Shown in pieces: positions 35,585 to 46,882 of a DNA stretch of 64,000 nucleotides. The stretch's first letter is position 1, and each line of letters starts with the position of its first letter. Made by a program: the position numbers and the translations under genes. A model generated the notes under the pieces. The model was not told where the DNA came from, did not search any database, and saw only the letters and a list, made by a program, of their open reading frames with translations. This DNA is from Platerodrilus igneus (lineage: Eukaryota > Arthropoda > Insecta > Coleoptera > Lycidae), in assembly GCA_036346225.1 (NCBI GenBank), contig JARFIW010001104.1, positions 11,744,001-11,808,000 on the forward strand. Reading direction: 5' to 3'.

Positions 35585-36410
35585 TTGTAACTTACTTAAG
35601 TTCAGTGTGACGCATCTCTAAATTCTTTTCTATTCTGAGCTAGTCTGAAAAGGTCTACATACCCTTCACAACATAAATCTCTAATAATTTGACTAATATA
35701 GCTTTGTCTAGGTCTTCCTAATCTATTTTTCTGTGGCAGTCTATAATCTAGGACCTTACTAAATAGTCCATCATGTCTTAACTGGTGTCCTATCATTCTA
35801 TCTCTCCTGACCTTCAATTGTTTCCACATACAGGGTTCCTCACCTATCCTTTTATAAACTTCCGCATTTGCTACTCTATCTGTCCAACTAATCTTTAACA
35901 TTTTCCTATAACACCAAGTTTCAAAAGATCTTATCTTTTTCTTATCTACCTCTTTAATTGTCCAAATCTCACTACCGTATAATGGAACGCTCCATACGTA
36001 TGACTTTAAGAAACTTTTTCTATTATCTAAACTAATACTATTAGCTATTAGTAAGTCTTTCTTTTTTAAAAACATTTTTCTAGCTTGAGAGCTATTCTAA
36101 CTACTATATCCCTTCTGCTACGTTCGTCCTTTGTAATTATACTACCTAAATAGCAAAATTCATCTACCTCATCTAACTCGGTATTACCTATTTTTAATTT
36201 TGGATTAGAACTAAGCTGTAACTCACTTGTCATTATCTTTGTCTTTCCTGAGTTAATTCTCATACTATAGTTACCCTGGAGTATCTTATGTAAAATATTT
36301 AAAAACTCTTCTAACTTTTTTCTAGACTCTGCTATAATGGCTATATCATCTGCAAAACGTAACATGTCTATTTTCTGTCCTTGTACACTAATACGACACT
36401 GTAAATAAAA
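35585..36410 (-). pseudogene. RTE-like LINE ORF2, RT C-terminal half
   Basis: On the minus strand: ISVQGQKIDMLRFADDIAII carries the FADD catalytic motif, followed by INSGKTKIMTSELQ and DEVDEFCYLGSIITKDERSR. After a frame break near 36070 come LKSYVWSVPLYGSEIWTIKE, SFETWCYRKMLKISWTDRVA and LGRPRQSYISQIIRDLC. These are typical blocks of RTE-clade ORF2 from RT motif C to the C-terminus. The copy is 5'-truncated and has an A+T-rich AATAAATAAATAAAAA-type tail. Confidence 0.8.
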
Positions 36411-38049
36411 TTATATCAAAATTTTGTCACTTTTCCATGATGTTTTCAAATTTTGTCAGAACCCCAGATGCACTCACCAAAGTCCTTTGATCCGCTTATA
36501 ATAATTACTTAAGAGCTCATCACGGCAGGTTACCCACCAACTACTGTAAAAGTGCGGGTTGGGGTGAGGTAGCATAGGGCGGGACGAAATGTCGAGATGT
36601 AGATACTCATTAGAAAAAGATATGAAGTTTAGTACTCCGCCTACTTGGTTTATGAAGTACCAGGGAGCACATATAGACGGCAGTGCTGTGGAACTTATTA
36701 GTCCAGTTATAAACCTCACATATATTTTAACTATACATATTCTCTAACATTTATAACCAGTGAAAACCTTTGAAATTCCGATATCTAATGTAAGAAAAAA
36801 TTAGTAGGGAACAAGAAATTACAAGATTTAACATTCTTACATTTGCATCGCACAGTTATTTTACAATTTCTAATATGCAATTGGCAAAGCTGTTACATTA
36901 ATTAGTTGGCCAATAAATGGAAAAAACAAAATAATGGTTTAAACGTATCTCTAATAAAAAATGATTAGGTATAGTGTCGTGTCAATTGGGGTTTTGATTA
37001 CAGTTTGTGAAAAGCTACAAATATTAGTTTCTTTTCACATCACACCTTCGTTTCCTTTATCATTTTCTAACGACGAAATAATAAACAAAGTGGCCGCAAC
37101 GGCCAAGTATGTTTTATTTCAGTGAATTTTTTACAATTAAAAATAAATCTAAATTTAAAATACAAATTTTCAATATGTTTATATTGCTATTACATATTTG
37201 AAATTGTACGGGTTCGGACACAGTAAACATTCCTCTAGTAGAATAAAAATGCATGTTTTGCATTTTTTAGTAGTCCAAAGTTTGGTTTGCTTTTTTTTAT
37301 TTATATTTTGCATGCAGCTTGACAAATTTTGTTCCATCACAATTACGTATGGGAGTTTGTGAATGGTGAATTTGTACCGTGACTCATTTCTGTAATTGTA
37401 AGGCGCTAAATAATATCCGTAATGATAGTTATAAATAGATTTGCGAGCAATTACGACTGTAGTCGAAACCTCTCAAGACAGTTTGATCTCAATAGTTAGC
37501 ATTTCCTGTATGTTTGTTGTGTTTTGTTTTGTATAGCATGTATTCAAACCATTTGTTTTACATAGTGTGAGACATGGAAGTTCTGAATTTTTCCACGGCA
37601 GCACATTGCAGGTGCAATTTTCTAGAAAATACTAATATTTGATTTATTCGATAAATAAAGTGAATTGTAGTGTGCAATTTTGAGGAAAATTCATAAAAAT
37701 TAGTCGCACATTTGGGAAAGTTACTGGTTTTGTTTAAATCGCTTTATTATCAGAAAAAAGTATTTTTTTTTTAGTTAAAATAAACTTAAATGACTTTCCC
37801 ACATAGACAATTATTTTATAGGTAACTTTTATTAAAACCGTTTTTAATTTGGGTACCTAATAGGAGAGAAATTTTCATCTTTAGAAATTTCAAGACGGCC
37901 GCTACTATGATGAGCTCTTAATCATTTAAGTTATAAATCCTTGGTAAGTTGTTCTAAATTTTGCACTACACCAGCCAGCTTTACATTGTATCGTTGCAGA
38001 TTCTTTCTCATATAATCACTTAGGTATTTTCAATGTGAATTTTCTAAAA
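36411..38049. other. intronic spacer, nothing recognised
   Basis: No gene is supported. A 21-base stretch ATTTCCTGTATGTTTGTTGT+G at about 37501-37521 recurs at about 59703, next to a foldback element. Confidence 0.35.
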
Positions 38050-38249
38050 TTAAAACATTTGTTTTTTATCCTCCTGGGTTTTCATGTGACTGTTTTTAAT
38101 AGGTTGAGACTTTTGCAGCTGTTTCAATTTGACCTCTCTGCTGTTTAGTGGGAGCTTCCACCAAACCGTCAGTTGAATGATAAAGGGGACTATCAGTTTG
38201 TACATATTTATTTCGCAATTTCTACTGTGTGTACTGTAGTTTTTGACCA

Positions 38250-38805
38250 TACCTCTCATTACTAAACGTTACATCTTCATTTACGAGAGGCCTTGCATTT
38301 TTCCTGCTAATTGTTTAGGTGCCAATTTATTTGTTTTACCGTTTGACTCTACATTAACAATTTGCTTCCATGTTTCTGCTATGTCACTAGCATTTGAATG
38401 TACATTTACATTTTGTAAAGCCTTTTGTAAATCAGAGATGTGTTTTTTGCATTCAATAGTTGTGCCTTCAATAATTTCTCATTTCTAGTGGCTTCCAGTA
38501 ATAGATTTTTCCAATTCTAATTTTAGCTTGATAATATGTTTTCCTTTATTATCGTTATCAATTAAAACCAGGTCCACGTGTTCTTTAAACTTGAGACATG
38601 GATTGTGATTACAACTGTCCTTATCACTGCCTTCAAATGTTTCAGAATCATTTATATAATTTTTACAAATTATTTTATTATTTGAAATAAACTTACGTAT
38701 TTTAGTTCTAAATATGCAACTTTTATGCAGACATAATTTTTTTTGGTCTTTCTTACAACATCCAAATTTAAAATTTTCAACTGGCACTTTCAATATGTAT
38801 TTCAC
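38250..38805 (-). pseudogene. unidentified open frame with two in-frame stops
   Basis: On the minus strand one frame stays open from 38805 except for two stops near 38482 (after SITGSH), then continues EIIEGTTIECKKHISDLQKA to a stop near 38277. The first part contains several Cys and His (FGCCKKDQKKLCLHKSC, CNHNPCLKF), the second is helical and charged with a tract resembling QALQNVNVHSNASD. I do not recognise the family. A transposon-encoded ORF1 or a retro-pseudogene are options. A further open frame at 38050-38259 is not convincing. Confidence 0.3.
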
Positions 38806-38911
38806 TTGCTGCCATCTTGTTTACAGATGTGTTGATCACTATTATTTTAATTAGTATTACATTGAATTGCTTTGGCAGTGATTTCTAAATTTTTTTGTAT
38901 TTTATTTACAG

Positions 38912-39198
38912 GAGAAAATGAAAAGGATTTTGCAGAATATGGCTTAAGTATTAAAGTAAAATACAGAGCTTCAGAACCATTACAAGAACTAAACAATGTA
39001 GTTCAAAGTGGAGGTGAACGAGCAGTCGCAACTGCTGCATTTATGTTGTCTTTACAGGAATTAACTCCAGTTCCATTTCGCTGTGTTGACGAAATTAATC
39101 AAGGCATGGATTCCAATAATGAACGACGTATTTTTGAACTACTTGTTGATGCAACCTGTGAACCAGATACTTCTCAGTATTTCTTTATTACCCCGAAG
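38912..39198 (+). CDS. SMC5: SMC5, exon with ABC signature and Walker B
   Basis: The exon follows TTTATTTACAG and ends before GTAAGT at 39199. With the G of the previous exon it reads GENEKDFAEYGLSIKVKYRA, then NNVVQSGGERAVATAAFMLS, with the ABC signature motif SGGER, then QELTPVPFRCVDEINQGMD, with the Walker B strand and its catalytic E, and NERRIFELLVDATCEP and SQYFFITPK. The block order and the phrase DEINQGMD are diagnostic for SMC5 among SMC proteins. Length 287 bases; phase 1 in, phase 0 out. All key residues are present, so the gene looks functional. Confidence 0.95.
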
Positions 39199-39249
39199 GT
39201 AAGTGTGTATCTATCTTTGTAGGTTATTACACTGAATTTGTTTATACAG

Positions 39250-39378
39250 CTTGTGCCCAATTTAAAGTTTGTGAGAAATATGAAAATTCATTTTGTTCAT
39301 AATGGTCCATTTATAGTAAATCAAAAGATGTGGAACCAATCTCTATCTGCTGCTAAAAGAGATGCTGTTGAAGTCTAG
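39250..39378 (+). CDS. SMC5: SMC5, last coding exon
   Basis: A 51-base intron (GTAAGT...TTATACAG) precedes it. The exon reads LVPNLKFVRNMKIHFVHNGP, then FIVNQKMWNQSLSAAKRDAV, EV and a TAG stop at 39376-39378. SMC5 proteins end with a strand like this (V.YNGP followed by W) soon after the FITPKL block, so the C-terminus is complete. The 3' untranslated region follows. Confidence 0.92.
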   Translation, partial: LVPNLKFVRNMKIHFVHNGPFIVNQKMWNQSLSAAKRDAVEV

Positions 39379-39508
39379 TATCTTATTTCTATATATTATT
39401 TATTTTTGAAGCTATATTTTGTTTGATAAATGACATTTAAGAAGTATTTTGTTAGGAATAATGTAGTATTAGTTTCGTAAAAGGTAATGCCAGTTCAGTT
39501 TTAGTATA

Positions 39509-39514
39509 AATAAA
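39509..39514 (+). promoter_or_regulatory. probable SMC5 poly(A) signal
   Basis: AATAAA lies 131 bases after the stop codon and is followed by a T-rich stretch. Confidence 0.5.
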
Positions 39515-40931
39515 AAATTTGTTTTAATTTTAAATTTAATTTTTTTTACAAAAGAAAACCGTTTATATTTAATTACATTTATTATTACAGTATTTGCCTA
39601 TTTTATTGGTTTGTTAAAAAATAACATGATTTTATTATTGCTTTAAGAAATTTATCCCATTTCAAGACATGTTGTTAGGTAAGAGTTCGTGGACAAAGTC
39701 CTCAAGCTGTTACATAATAGCAGGCCTAAGAAATGTGATGGATTTATTTTCACTGTAAATTTTCTGTTGTATTAAAACTGTATTAATAAATGCACATCGT
39801 ATCAAAATATAGGAATCTTAATGTCAAAATACCTTAGATAAAACAACCTTAGGATTTGGTAGAGCTTTGCTAATCTAAATTAAAGTCATTAACGTTTATA
39901 TGTGTTTGTTAATGTTTTTAGTAGCGTAAGTTATTGCATATGTAAATGACATATCACATGTACATAATTAAACCTTAACTTCTAGAATCCAGTATGAACC
40001 AACCCGAACCATTATTCCTTTGTTGGTTCCGTACTAGGTTCTATTGTACTGTTATTCTCCCCTATGGGGTGTGGTGACCCTGGGTTGAATTACACTGGCC
40101 ACTTCTTGTTACTGAAGGTCACTAAAAAGAGGTTTCTTCTGGACTAACTCGGGGTCTATTCCTGCAGAGGCATGAAACATGCAGGGCGGAGTCTAAATTA
40201 TATAAAGAAAATACCGCTGACCTGACTGGTACAAAATTAATATGGCACCACTGCGTCTGATTCAAGTATTGATAATTTAAGGGAGAACACAGAAAACCCT
40301 CAAATATTTCTTTTGATACAAAAACTTCAGATTTCAATATATAAAACACTGCTGCTATTACCACTGGACCTGTATTGTAATTATCAAATAAAAATAATAA
40401 GAACACTCTTTGTGTCCTCAAACAAAACACAGACAATTCTTATTAGATGATGTCATTAATATGCAAATCCTTCGATCTTTGAACCAATAATTTCAACGTG
40501 AATGCATAAGGAAATAAACACGCAAGCTTGTTTCTCTATTAATTATAAGATTATTTACAATTACTTTTCATCACGTTTCATATAGTTATATACAAATGGA
40601 ACTAATTCTTTCCTTCTGAAATGATTCCCCTTTTTTAATATATTAATTACAATCTTTATTAAACATACCATTGGGTTGTTCATCAAAACTTTATTTGCCT
40701 TTAATGTTTACAAAAAATTATAGACTTCAATTATACAATCATTAACCCTTTATGCACATCAAATAAATAATGCTTTCCACTAAATTATTATTGATATACT
40801 AATAGTTATTGGCCCTGTCTGATCAAAGATCTTTGATGAGGATTCACACAACTACAAAAATATAAGTAGCACAATATATATAAATATGGTCAAAGTTATT
40901 TCTTAAACAGATTCTTTACATACTTATGTGT
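39515..40931. other. intergenic spacer, nothing recognised
   Basis: No supported gene. Frames around 40122-40436 show no family resemblance. Confidence 0.35.
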
Positions 40932-41093
40932 ATAGTCTAAAGAATGAATTCACGTCATAGGTTGCTGAATTAAAAAACGACATACTTTCAAATCTTATGC
41001 ATTAAGTATATTCCAATAGATCCTTTAAAAGTATGTCGTTTTTTAATTCAGAAACCTATGACGTGAATTCATTCTTTCATGATTTAGACTATA
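40932..41093. mobile_element. foldback/MITE-like element, 162 bases
   Basis: Arms 40932-40990 and about 41032-41093 are almost perfect reverse complements. They include AAAGAATGAATTCACGTCAT and GAATTAAAAAACGACATACT with their complements on the right, separated by about 40 bases. No coding capacity. A target duplication is not obvious. Confidence 0.75.
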
Positions 41094-42439
41094 ATTTAAG
41101 TTATCAGCTGATAGTTATTAATTGACAAAAGTGGAATTCGTTTTTGAATTTTCTTACTTTTATATATTCAAAATTTTTGTGAAATGTACGAATTGTACAC
41201 ACATAATATTATAGACTCTAGATAATTAAAATTCCAAAATTAAATTTCGAACAAATGATTGAACTATGCCTTATCAAACAATATGTAATCTCAGAACACA
41301 AGGATACGCCTGCCCTCTATCATGCAGACGATGAAGTATTCATGACAAAAATAGCTTTCTACTCGCCATGAATTTTTTTGTGCGTAAGTGTTACAGATGT
41401 TGACATATATATATATATATAGAAGCGGACTTTGACCTGAAATTTTGTCCTCTGCTTATGCATCAAAACATGTGTTTCCTTTGTAGTGGAACCAAATAAT
41501 TGTCTCAATTAACAAGAACGAAAGATTTTCAGCATCTCATATTTAATTTCATATTAATTCCAGAAATATCAAAAACTTGCAACTACACTCGCATCAGCTG
41601 ATAAACCATAAGACAAACAAAATTAAATGCATCAACTGAGGAACTAGAAGACCAACAAAAATAAACTCGCTAAAACAGATTTGCATAAATTATCTTGCTT
41701 TAATGGAATTATACTAACCAATTCTAAACTAGAATATGTGTTCACTTACACATAATAGTATCGTATCACCAGCGTAATATTAATGGCAATTCTAATTGCC
41801 CACCTAAAACCCAAAATCATCATCATGCTTTTATTGCAAAAATTATTATCTTTATCTGACTACATCTGGCAGGCAAGCAAGTCTTCGAAACTAAACTTAT
41901 TTCGTCGTGTTATTTCCTGCATCAGTGTGGAATAAGCTATTTGCAATATTGGCGCCGCCGATACATTAATTGTGGAGTGTTTCATTGAACATTTATTTTT
42001 ACTGCGGTCGTGGATGCATAACAAATTTTATTAAAAATGAACCGTGGAAAATTGACACGGTACACTATAGAAAGTTATTTTTTTAATCTTTCTTGACATG
42101 CTGTGCAGTGTTTAACTGAAGAAAGTTGCTCTATTGGGAACAACTATATCTTTGAATCCTTTTAGCGGAAATACATCATTTAACAAAGACTAGTGGTATA
42201 ATGGAGCATCAAAACAGGAATGAAAGTGCATTTACAGATGAGATTAGGTAGTTTAGTTTAATTGGAAAACTATGAATTCAGCGAACGGTTGTGATTTTGG
42301 GTCTTGGTAGACGCAGGATTCTTAGCCCCCTTCACATACCACCGAATAGTGGTGAAATAGAGTAAATATTTAGAATACAATACAAGGGATACCGAGCTGT
42401 ATCTAACAAGAAAGAGCAGCCACCATGTTCGAAGACAAC
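41094..42439. other. spacer with a short (AT)n at 41404-41421
   Basis: Nothing else recognised. Confidence 0.35.
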
Positions 42440-42875
42440 AAACATGACACAAGGAAAGAATTGTTGAAAGCATATGTGTGGAGCACAGTACTGTGTGGCT
42501 ACAAAATAGGAACGGGCACTAGGAGAAGCAGATTTTGGAATGTGGTGGTTCAGATGTATGATGTTGAGATCATGGACAGACAAAGTTAATAACAAAGAGG
42601 TTAAGAAATAGGGGAAGAAAGATATCTGTGGAAAACAAATATAAGAGAAATAGAAGGACATGACATGTCCTAAGGCAATTGGGGAATAGCGCGGGATACA
42701 TTACAAGCAGAGATAGGAAAAAGGAGAGGTAGACCTAGATTAGACTATTGCATGCAGTTATTAAAAGATGTAGGCTGTGGGAATTTCAGGGAAACATGTA
42801 GGTTAGCTCAGAATAGGAAACAACCGAGGTACGCATCTAACCAGTTCCAGGATTGAGGACCTAATGATGAATAAT
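42440..42875 (+). mobile_element. RTE-like LINE, 3' end fragment
   Basis: On the + strand, allowing for frame breaks, it reads RKELLKAYVWSTVLCGYKI, EIMDRQ, GEERYLWKTNIREIEGHDM, KRRGRPRLDYCMQLLKDVGC and CRLAQNRKQPRYASNQFQD, parallel to the C-terminus at 35585-36075. The tail TGAGGACCTAATGATGAATA matches the complement near 60850-60875. Confidence 0.7.
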
Positions 42876-43589
42876 AAAGAAAGTAACCCAAGCGAGTACC
42901 AGAATGTTGCATTAAATGTGAAATACGCATCCACATACTAGTTGACTTTCATTAATTTCAAATTGAAAAATGTATTGGACCCTTGTTGTCTAAACCATAG
43001 GACTTACTGCATTGAAATATTTGCATTTAATTTGAATATAGTGGATTCTGTGGGTATGATTTTGAAATCACGTATAACTGCCCACGGTTATTCCCTATTT
43101 TTAATTCAGCTTTGTGACTATGCCAAATGTAGATTGTTATTGAGCTATGACACTTTTAACCCTGGAGAGTGCTCGGAAGATTACATCAAGGGATATTCTT
43201 GAAATATCTCCTTGCAAGTACTGTCCATTGTATGTATTTAAATGATATGGAAGTGAGCACATTGAGAAATCGACTTACAAAGACAGTATAACCGGGGGAA
43301 ATCTTATCAGAACAAATGTTTAATGCCTACATGTCGTGTGTATGAAACAAGTTGAAAACCCTGAAGTATATTGTATTTACACAGATGTTTGAAAGATTAG
43401 AATGCTATTTATGACTTTCTAAGCAAGGTTTCAAAACACCTAAATTGTTGAACTTAGCCTTACAATTTAACTCAACTAAAAATAACAAATCACATGTTGT
43501 TTTCCATATGGGACCAAGGATTTATTAAGAGTTCGAAAATCCATCTAAATTTGCAAATAAATTATTTGGCGAATTTTTTCATTTTTTTT
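42876..43589. other. spacer, nothing recognised
   Basis: One open frame (42942-43202) without family resemblance or splice support. Confidence 0.3.
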
Positions 43590-44365
43590 TCTATTGCTGG
43601 AGTTCTTCAAATCTTACTTACATAACCGTCATCAATATGTTGTATACAATAATTTTGCTTCTGATCTATTTGTGGCAAGTTCAGGAGTTCCGCAAGGTTC
43701 ATACTTGGGCAACTTTTGTTCCTCATATTTGTAGACGATCTGCCTGGATTAATTAAATCTGAGAAATTACTTTTTGCAGATGACGTGAAGATACTTGCTT
43801 CCATTAGGTAAATACAAGACCGTGATACGCTCCAAGAGCAACTAACTCAAGTGCAAAACAGGTGCTCAATCAATAAATCAACTGAATGCTTCTAAATGTA
43901 AAGTAGTTAGCTACACCAAAAATATTTAAACAATTACTTACTCACACATCTGCAATAATATTCAACTAAGCCGCTGCACATCAATTACGGACTTGGGAAT
44001 ACTTTTTGGTGACAAATTTAGCTTTCATGTCCACATTAACATAGTTTGTAAATCTGCCTTGAGGATGGTAGGCTTCATAACTAAAAATTGTATCTTTTAC
44101 TAGTATAAAGGCTTTTGTTATACTATACACTGCTCTGGTACATTCCAAATTGGAATATGGTACACTGATTTGGTTTCCACATTTTGACTACCAGAAAGAT
44201 CTGCTAGAATGGGTACAGAGAAAATATTTAAAATTTGTCTGTCGTAAGTGATGACCACTATCCTATTTTGGGTATAGACCAAAAAGTGTTGCTATCAAGA
44301 TATTCAATTGACTTATTGGATCAGCACAGAATTATTAGAAGCTTGGCCTTTCCTCCATTTGCGAT
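43590..44365 (+). pseudogene. LINE A, reverse transcriptase fragment, left part
   Basis: Reads, with frame breaks, RHQYVVYNNFASDLFVASSG, VPQGSYLGQLLFLIFVDDLP and LLFADDVKILASI. This is RT motif B/C with catalytic FADD. Further on come ALVHSKLEYGTLIWFPHFDY and WVQRKYLKFVCRK, the post-RT block. It stops at about 44365 and continues at 45113. Jockey/CR1-like; dead. Confidence 0.7.
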
Positions 44366-45112
44366 AATGCCACTGGAGTCCCCCAAGGCAGTGTCATAGG
44401 GCCATTATTATTTATAATTTATATGAATGGTCTAGATTTGGAACTCAATTGCAATCTATTAAATTTGTATGGGGACTATATTCTAATATCTGTTTCAGAT
44501 AATAATCTAGATGTGGCTGTGGACAAGTTACAATATGAACTATCACAGGTTTCAATGGTACTTTCAAAGTAAGAAGCTGAAGTTGAATATAGATAAAACT
44601 AAAGGAATGATAATTGCATGCAGATTCAACTTAAATAAGATTGATTATACCAATATATTTCTAAGGATAAATGATATAAGTATAGAGATTGTATCTAAGA
44701 TTAAATATCTAGGACTGATTTTGGACTTTTAACTCCCATTTTTAAGCATATATAAAAAGATTTAAAAAAAAACTATACTTACATGGAAATACTAACTGCT
44801 TAGCTAAATATATAACATATAATTCTGAAACACATTTATATTTTACTAGAAAGAGCGATAACATGCATATAAGAAGAACGAATTTAAAATCATAAATGAA
44901 TGCACTTTTATTAAAGAGTTCAAAGAATATGATGCATTGCCCAGTGAAATCAAACAATCTAGCAATATTGACATGTTCAAATGCAGAATAAAAGAACATT
45001 TTTCACAAAATTTATAGTAAGATGTGAATATTATATAAGAAAATTTTTAGTGCTTACTGCGCTTAAGGTATATTGTACTAGACGTTTGTCTAGTTAATAA
45101 ATAAATTTCTTC
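44366..45112 (+). pseudogene. LINE B, RT fragment inserted in LINE A
   Basis: A different LINE starts at about 44366: NATGVPQGSVIGPLLFIIYM, then GDYILISVSDNNLDVAVDKL (the FADD motif is eroded to YGDY), KKLKLNIDKTKGMIIAC and IVSKIKYLGLILDF. 5'-truncated, with decay after 44732. The 3' end CTAGTTAATAAATAAATTTC at about 45089-45108 is a short A+T tail, after which LINE A resumes. Confidence 0.65.
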
Positions 45113-45515
45113 TACACAAGCTGCTCCACAACAAAATTGATTGTGTGCCACTATTGTCTTATATCCAGTTGAATGTTCCACGTCTTGCTGCTCGAAATCA
45201 TTTAACTTTTATACTACCCTGCCGATGGGGCTACCCTCAAGTTAAAATCATCCTTATTTGTGATGTACAGCAACTACAATAAGATAAATAGAAATATTGA
45301 TGTTTTTAACTGCCTGCAAACAGTAAGAAACAATATACCTAGACCATAACCAGTTTGCTGCTTATATGTATTACTCATTTATGATCATTTTGTATCCTGT
45401 TTAGATTTTTGAATTATTTATACACCTAATTATTGTTAAACTTTTATTATATGTTGCTCTTTATATGGATTTCTCTTGAGCAATTAATGCATTCATTCAT
45501 TCATGTTTGTTTGTT
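45113..45515 (+). mobile_element. LINE A, right part and 3' tail
   Basis: Resumes with HKLLHNKIDCVPLLSYIQLN and VPRLAARNHLTFILPC, then, one frame over, TLKLKSSLFVMYSNYNKINR. This is the usual C-terminus of Jockey/CR1-like ORF2. It ends in a microsatellite tail (ATTCATTCATTC, 45493-45504, then TTTG repeats). Confidence 0.65.
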
Positions 45516-46265
45516 TGTTGCGGATGGTTGGTTCGTGGTTCTGCATCTCTACAGCACTTATTGAGTAGCTGTCACTGGGACGATGCATGGATTTTTCATA
45601 TGAACATGAAACTAAACAGCTTTCAACTGTATGGGTGTTACAATTGAACCTAAACCAACAATAGCGGTGCGTTTTGAAGAAAATAGGTGCTTGTTTCTTT
45701 AGAAAACAAGACATGCTGCAACTGTTGCATTAGCCGATCGAAGGACAGTTAATGCAGTTAGTGTGTTTGTCGATAGTTGAAATCAGAGAAACAACGTAAA
45801 CCAGCGATTAATCACGACACAATCCAAGTACACAAAAAACTGTCTTGTTTTTGACCAATATCTCATTGTGTAGATTCACCAGATTTTTTGCCCAATGGCT
45901 TCTTCTTATTCTGATAGATTAAAAATAAATTGCATGGCGAACGTTTTTTATCGCTTGAAGAGATAATTGAAACTTGTTTCGAAGGTATTTTGATCAGAGC
46001 GAAACAATCGTTTTGAAAATTGGTTTCATTGAATACAAATGCATATAGCTTTGAAAGAAGAATAGTTTGAGAACCAATAAAGCGTATAATATTTTCGATG
46101 AATTTTAGCAGTAACCCTTGTAATGTGTTAATATAATAAGAAACTTCAGGTTTGATTGAAACATTTATACATCGTTTATACATCATTTGTTATTTAATGG
46201 TAAAATATATGCAAGTTCAGGCAATAACTACAGAACTGCTATAATCACAAGATGAAATTTCATTT
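45516..46265. other. spacer downstream of the zinc-finger gene
   Basis: No gene seen. Confidence 0.35.
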
Positions 46266-46271
46266 GTTTAT
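46266..46271 (-). promoter_or_regulatory. possible poly(A) signal of the zinc-finger gene
   Basis: AATAAA on the minus strand (TTTATT on +), about 215 bases after the stop codon at 46484. Confidence 0.35.
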
Positions 46272-46483
46272 TGAGAAAACTTCATACAACTATAACTAGA
46301 AAATCACTGAAAAATATAAAACGTTTCTGTATAATGAAATATTTGCACATACCAGAAAAAAAAAGTTACTTGATGAGCTGAATCTTATAAACTTAACAAT
46401 TTAACCTGCTGCCCACTTAAAAATAAGTCATCGTTGGAATGTTGCCATTTTCAGGAAGTTTGAAACAATCAAGTAATTTAACT

Positions 46484-46882
46484 TCAACTCGATGTATCTA
46501 TATTTTCATCTTTGTATTCAACGTCCGCCGAATTAATGATTTTATCATGAAGCGTACGCAGATGTCTTAATAAATTAGTTTTGACATTGAATCCCTTTTG
46601 GCAATGATCACACATAAATGGTTTCTCTCCAGTGTGCGTTCTTTTATGTATTAACATTGATGCATGTGACGGAAATTTTTTGTTGCAAATGGTGCACATT
46701 TTATGTGAGGAATTTATATGTTTAATGACACGAATTGGACTCAGATTACCTGTTGTGTTCGATATACGCAACTCTATTTCTGTATGGGAATTTTCAATGT
46801 GGCGAACCAATTCTTCTGGAATTTCAAATGTTTGACATAAATCGCAGTGAAGTGGTGGAAAAATGCCATCATCAGATTCATC
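46484..46882 (-). CDS. C2H2 zinc-finger protein, last coding exon
   Basis: The exon follows a TTTTCTTTTGCAG acceptor on the minus strand and starts GAT GAA TCT at 46882, with stop at 46484-46486. It encodes about 132 residues. Zinc fingers: CDLCQTFEIPEELVRHIENS+H (C-X2-C...H-X4-H), CTICNKKFPSHASMLIHKRT+H, the canonical TGEKPF linker, and CDHCQKGFNVKTNLLRHLRT+LH. An acidic tail (EYKDENIDTSS) closes it. Multi-finger proteins of this kind usually bind DNA in the nucleus, and the TGEKP linker supports that; the target is unknown. The frame is intact, which argues for a live gene. Upstream exons were not found and probably lie beyond 47 kb or outside the window. Confidence 0.8.
   Translation of the reverse strand, partial: DESDDGIFPPLHCDLCQTFEIPEELVRHIENSHTEIELRISNTTGNLSPIRVIKHINSSHKMCTICNKKFPSHASMLIHKRTHTGEKPFMCDHCQKGFNVKTNLLRHLRTLHDKIINSADVEYKDENIDTSS

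Larger units (their letters stand above)
17027..38911 (+). other. SMC5: SMC5 intron of about 21.9 kb, filled with mobile elements
   Basis: The intron starts GTGAGT and ends TTTATTTACAG at 38911. Phase 1 on both sides fits. It holds LTR-like copies, a Penelope-like copy, a large palindrome, a LINE interrupted by a dimeric SINE, and RTE-like fragments, annotated separately. Confidence 0.88.

Noticed and set aside
42942..43202. 86-codon frame as a possible gene
   Set aside because: No motif, no flanking splice signals, A+T-rich surroundings.
44742..44999. Minus-strand frame of 85 codons
   Set aside because: Lies opposite the decayed 3' part of LINE B.
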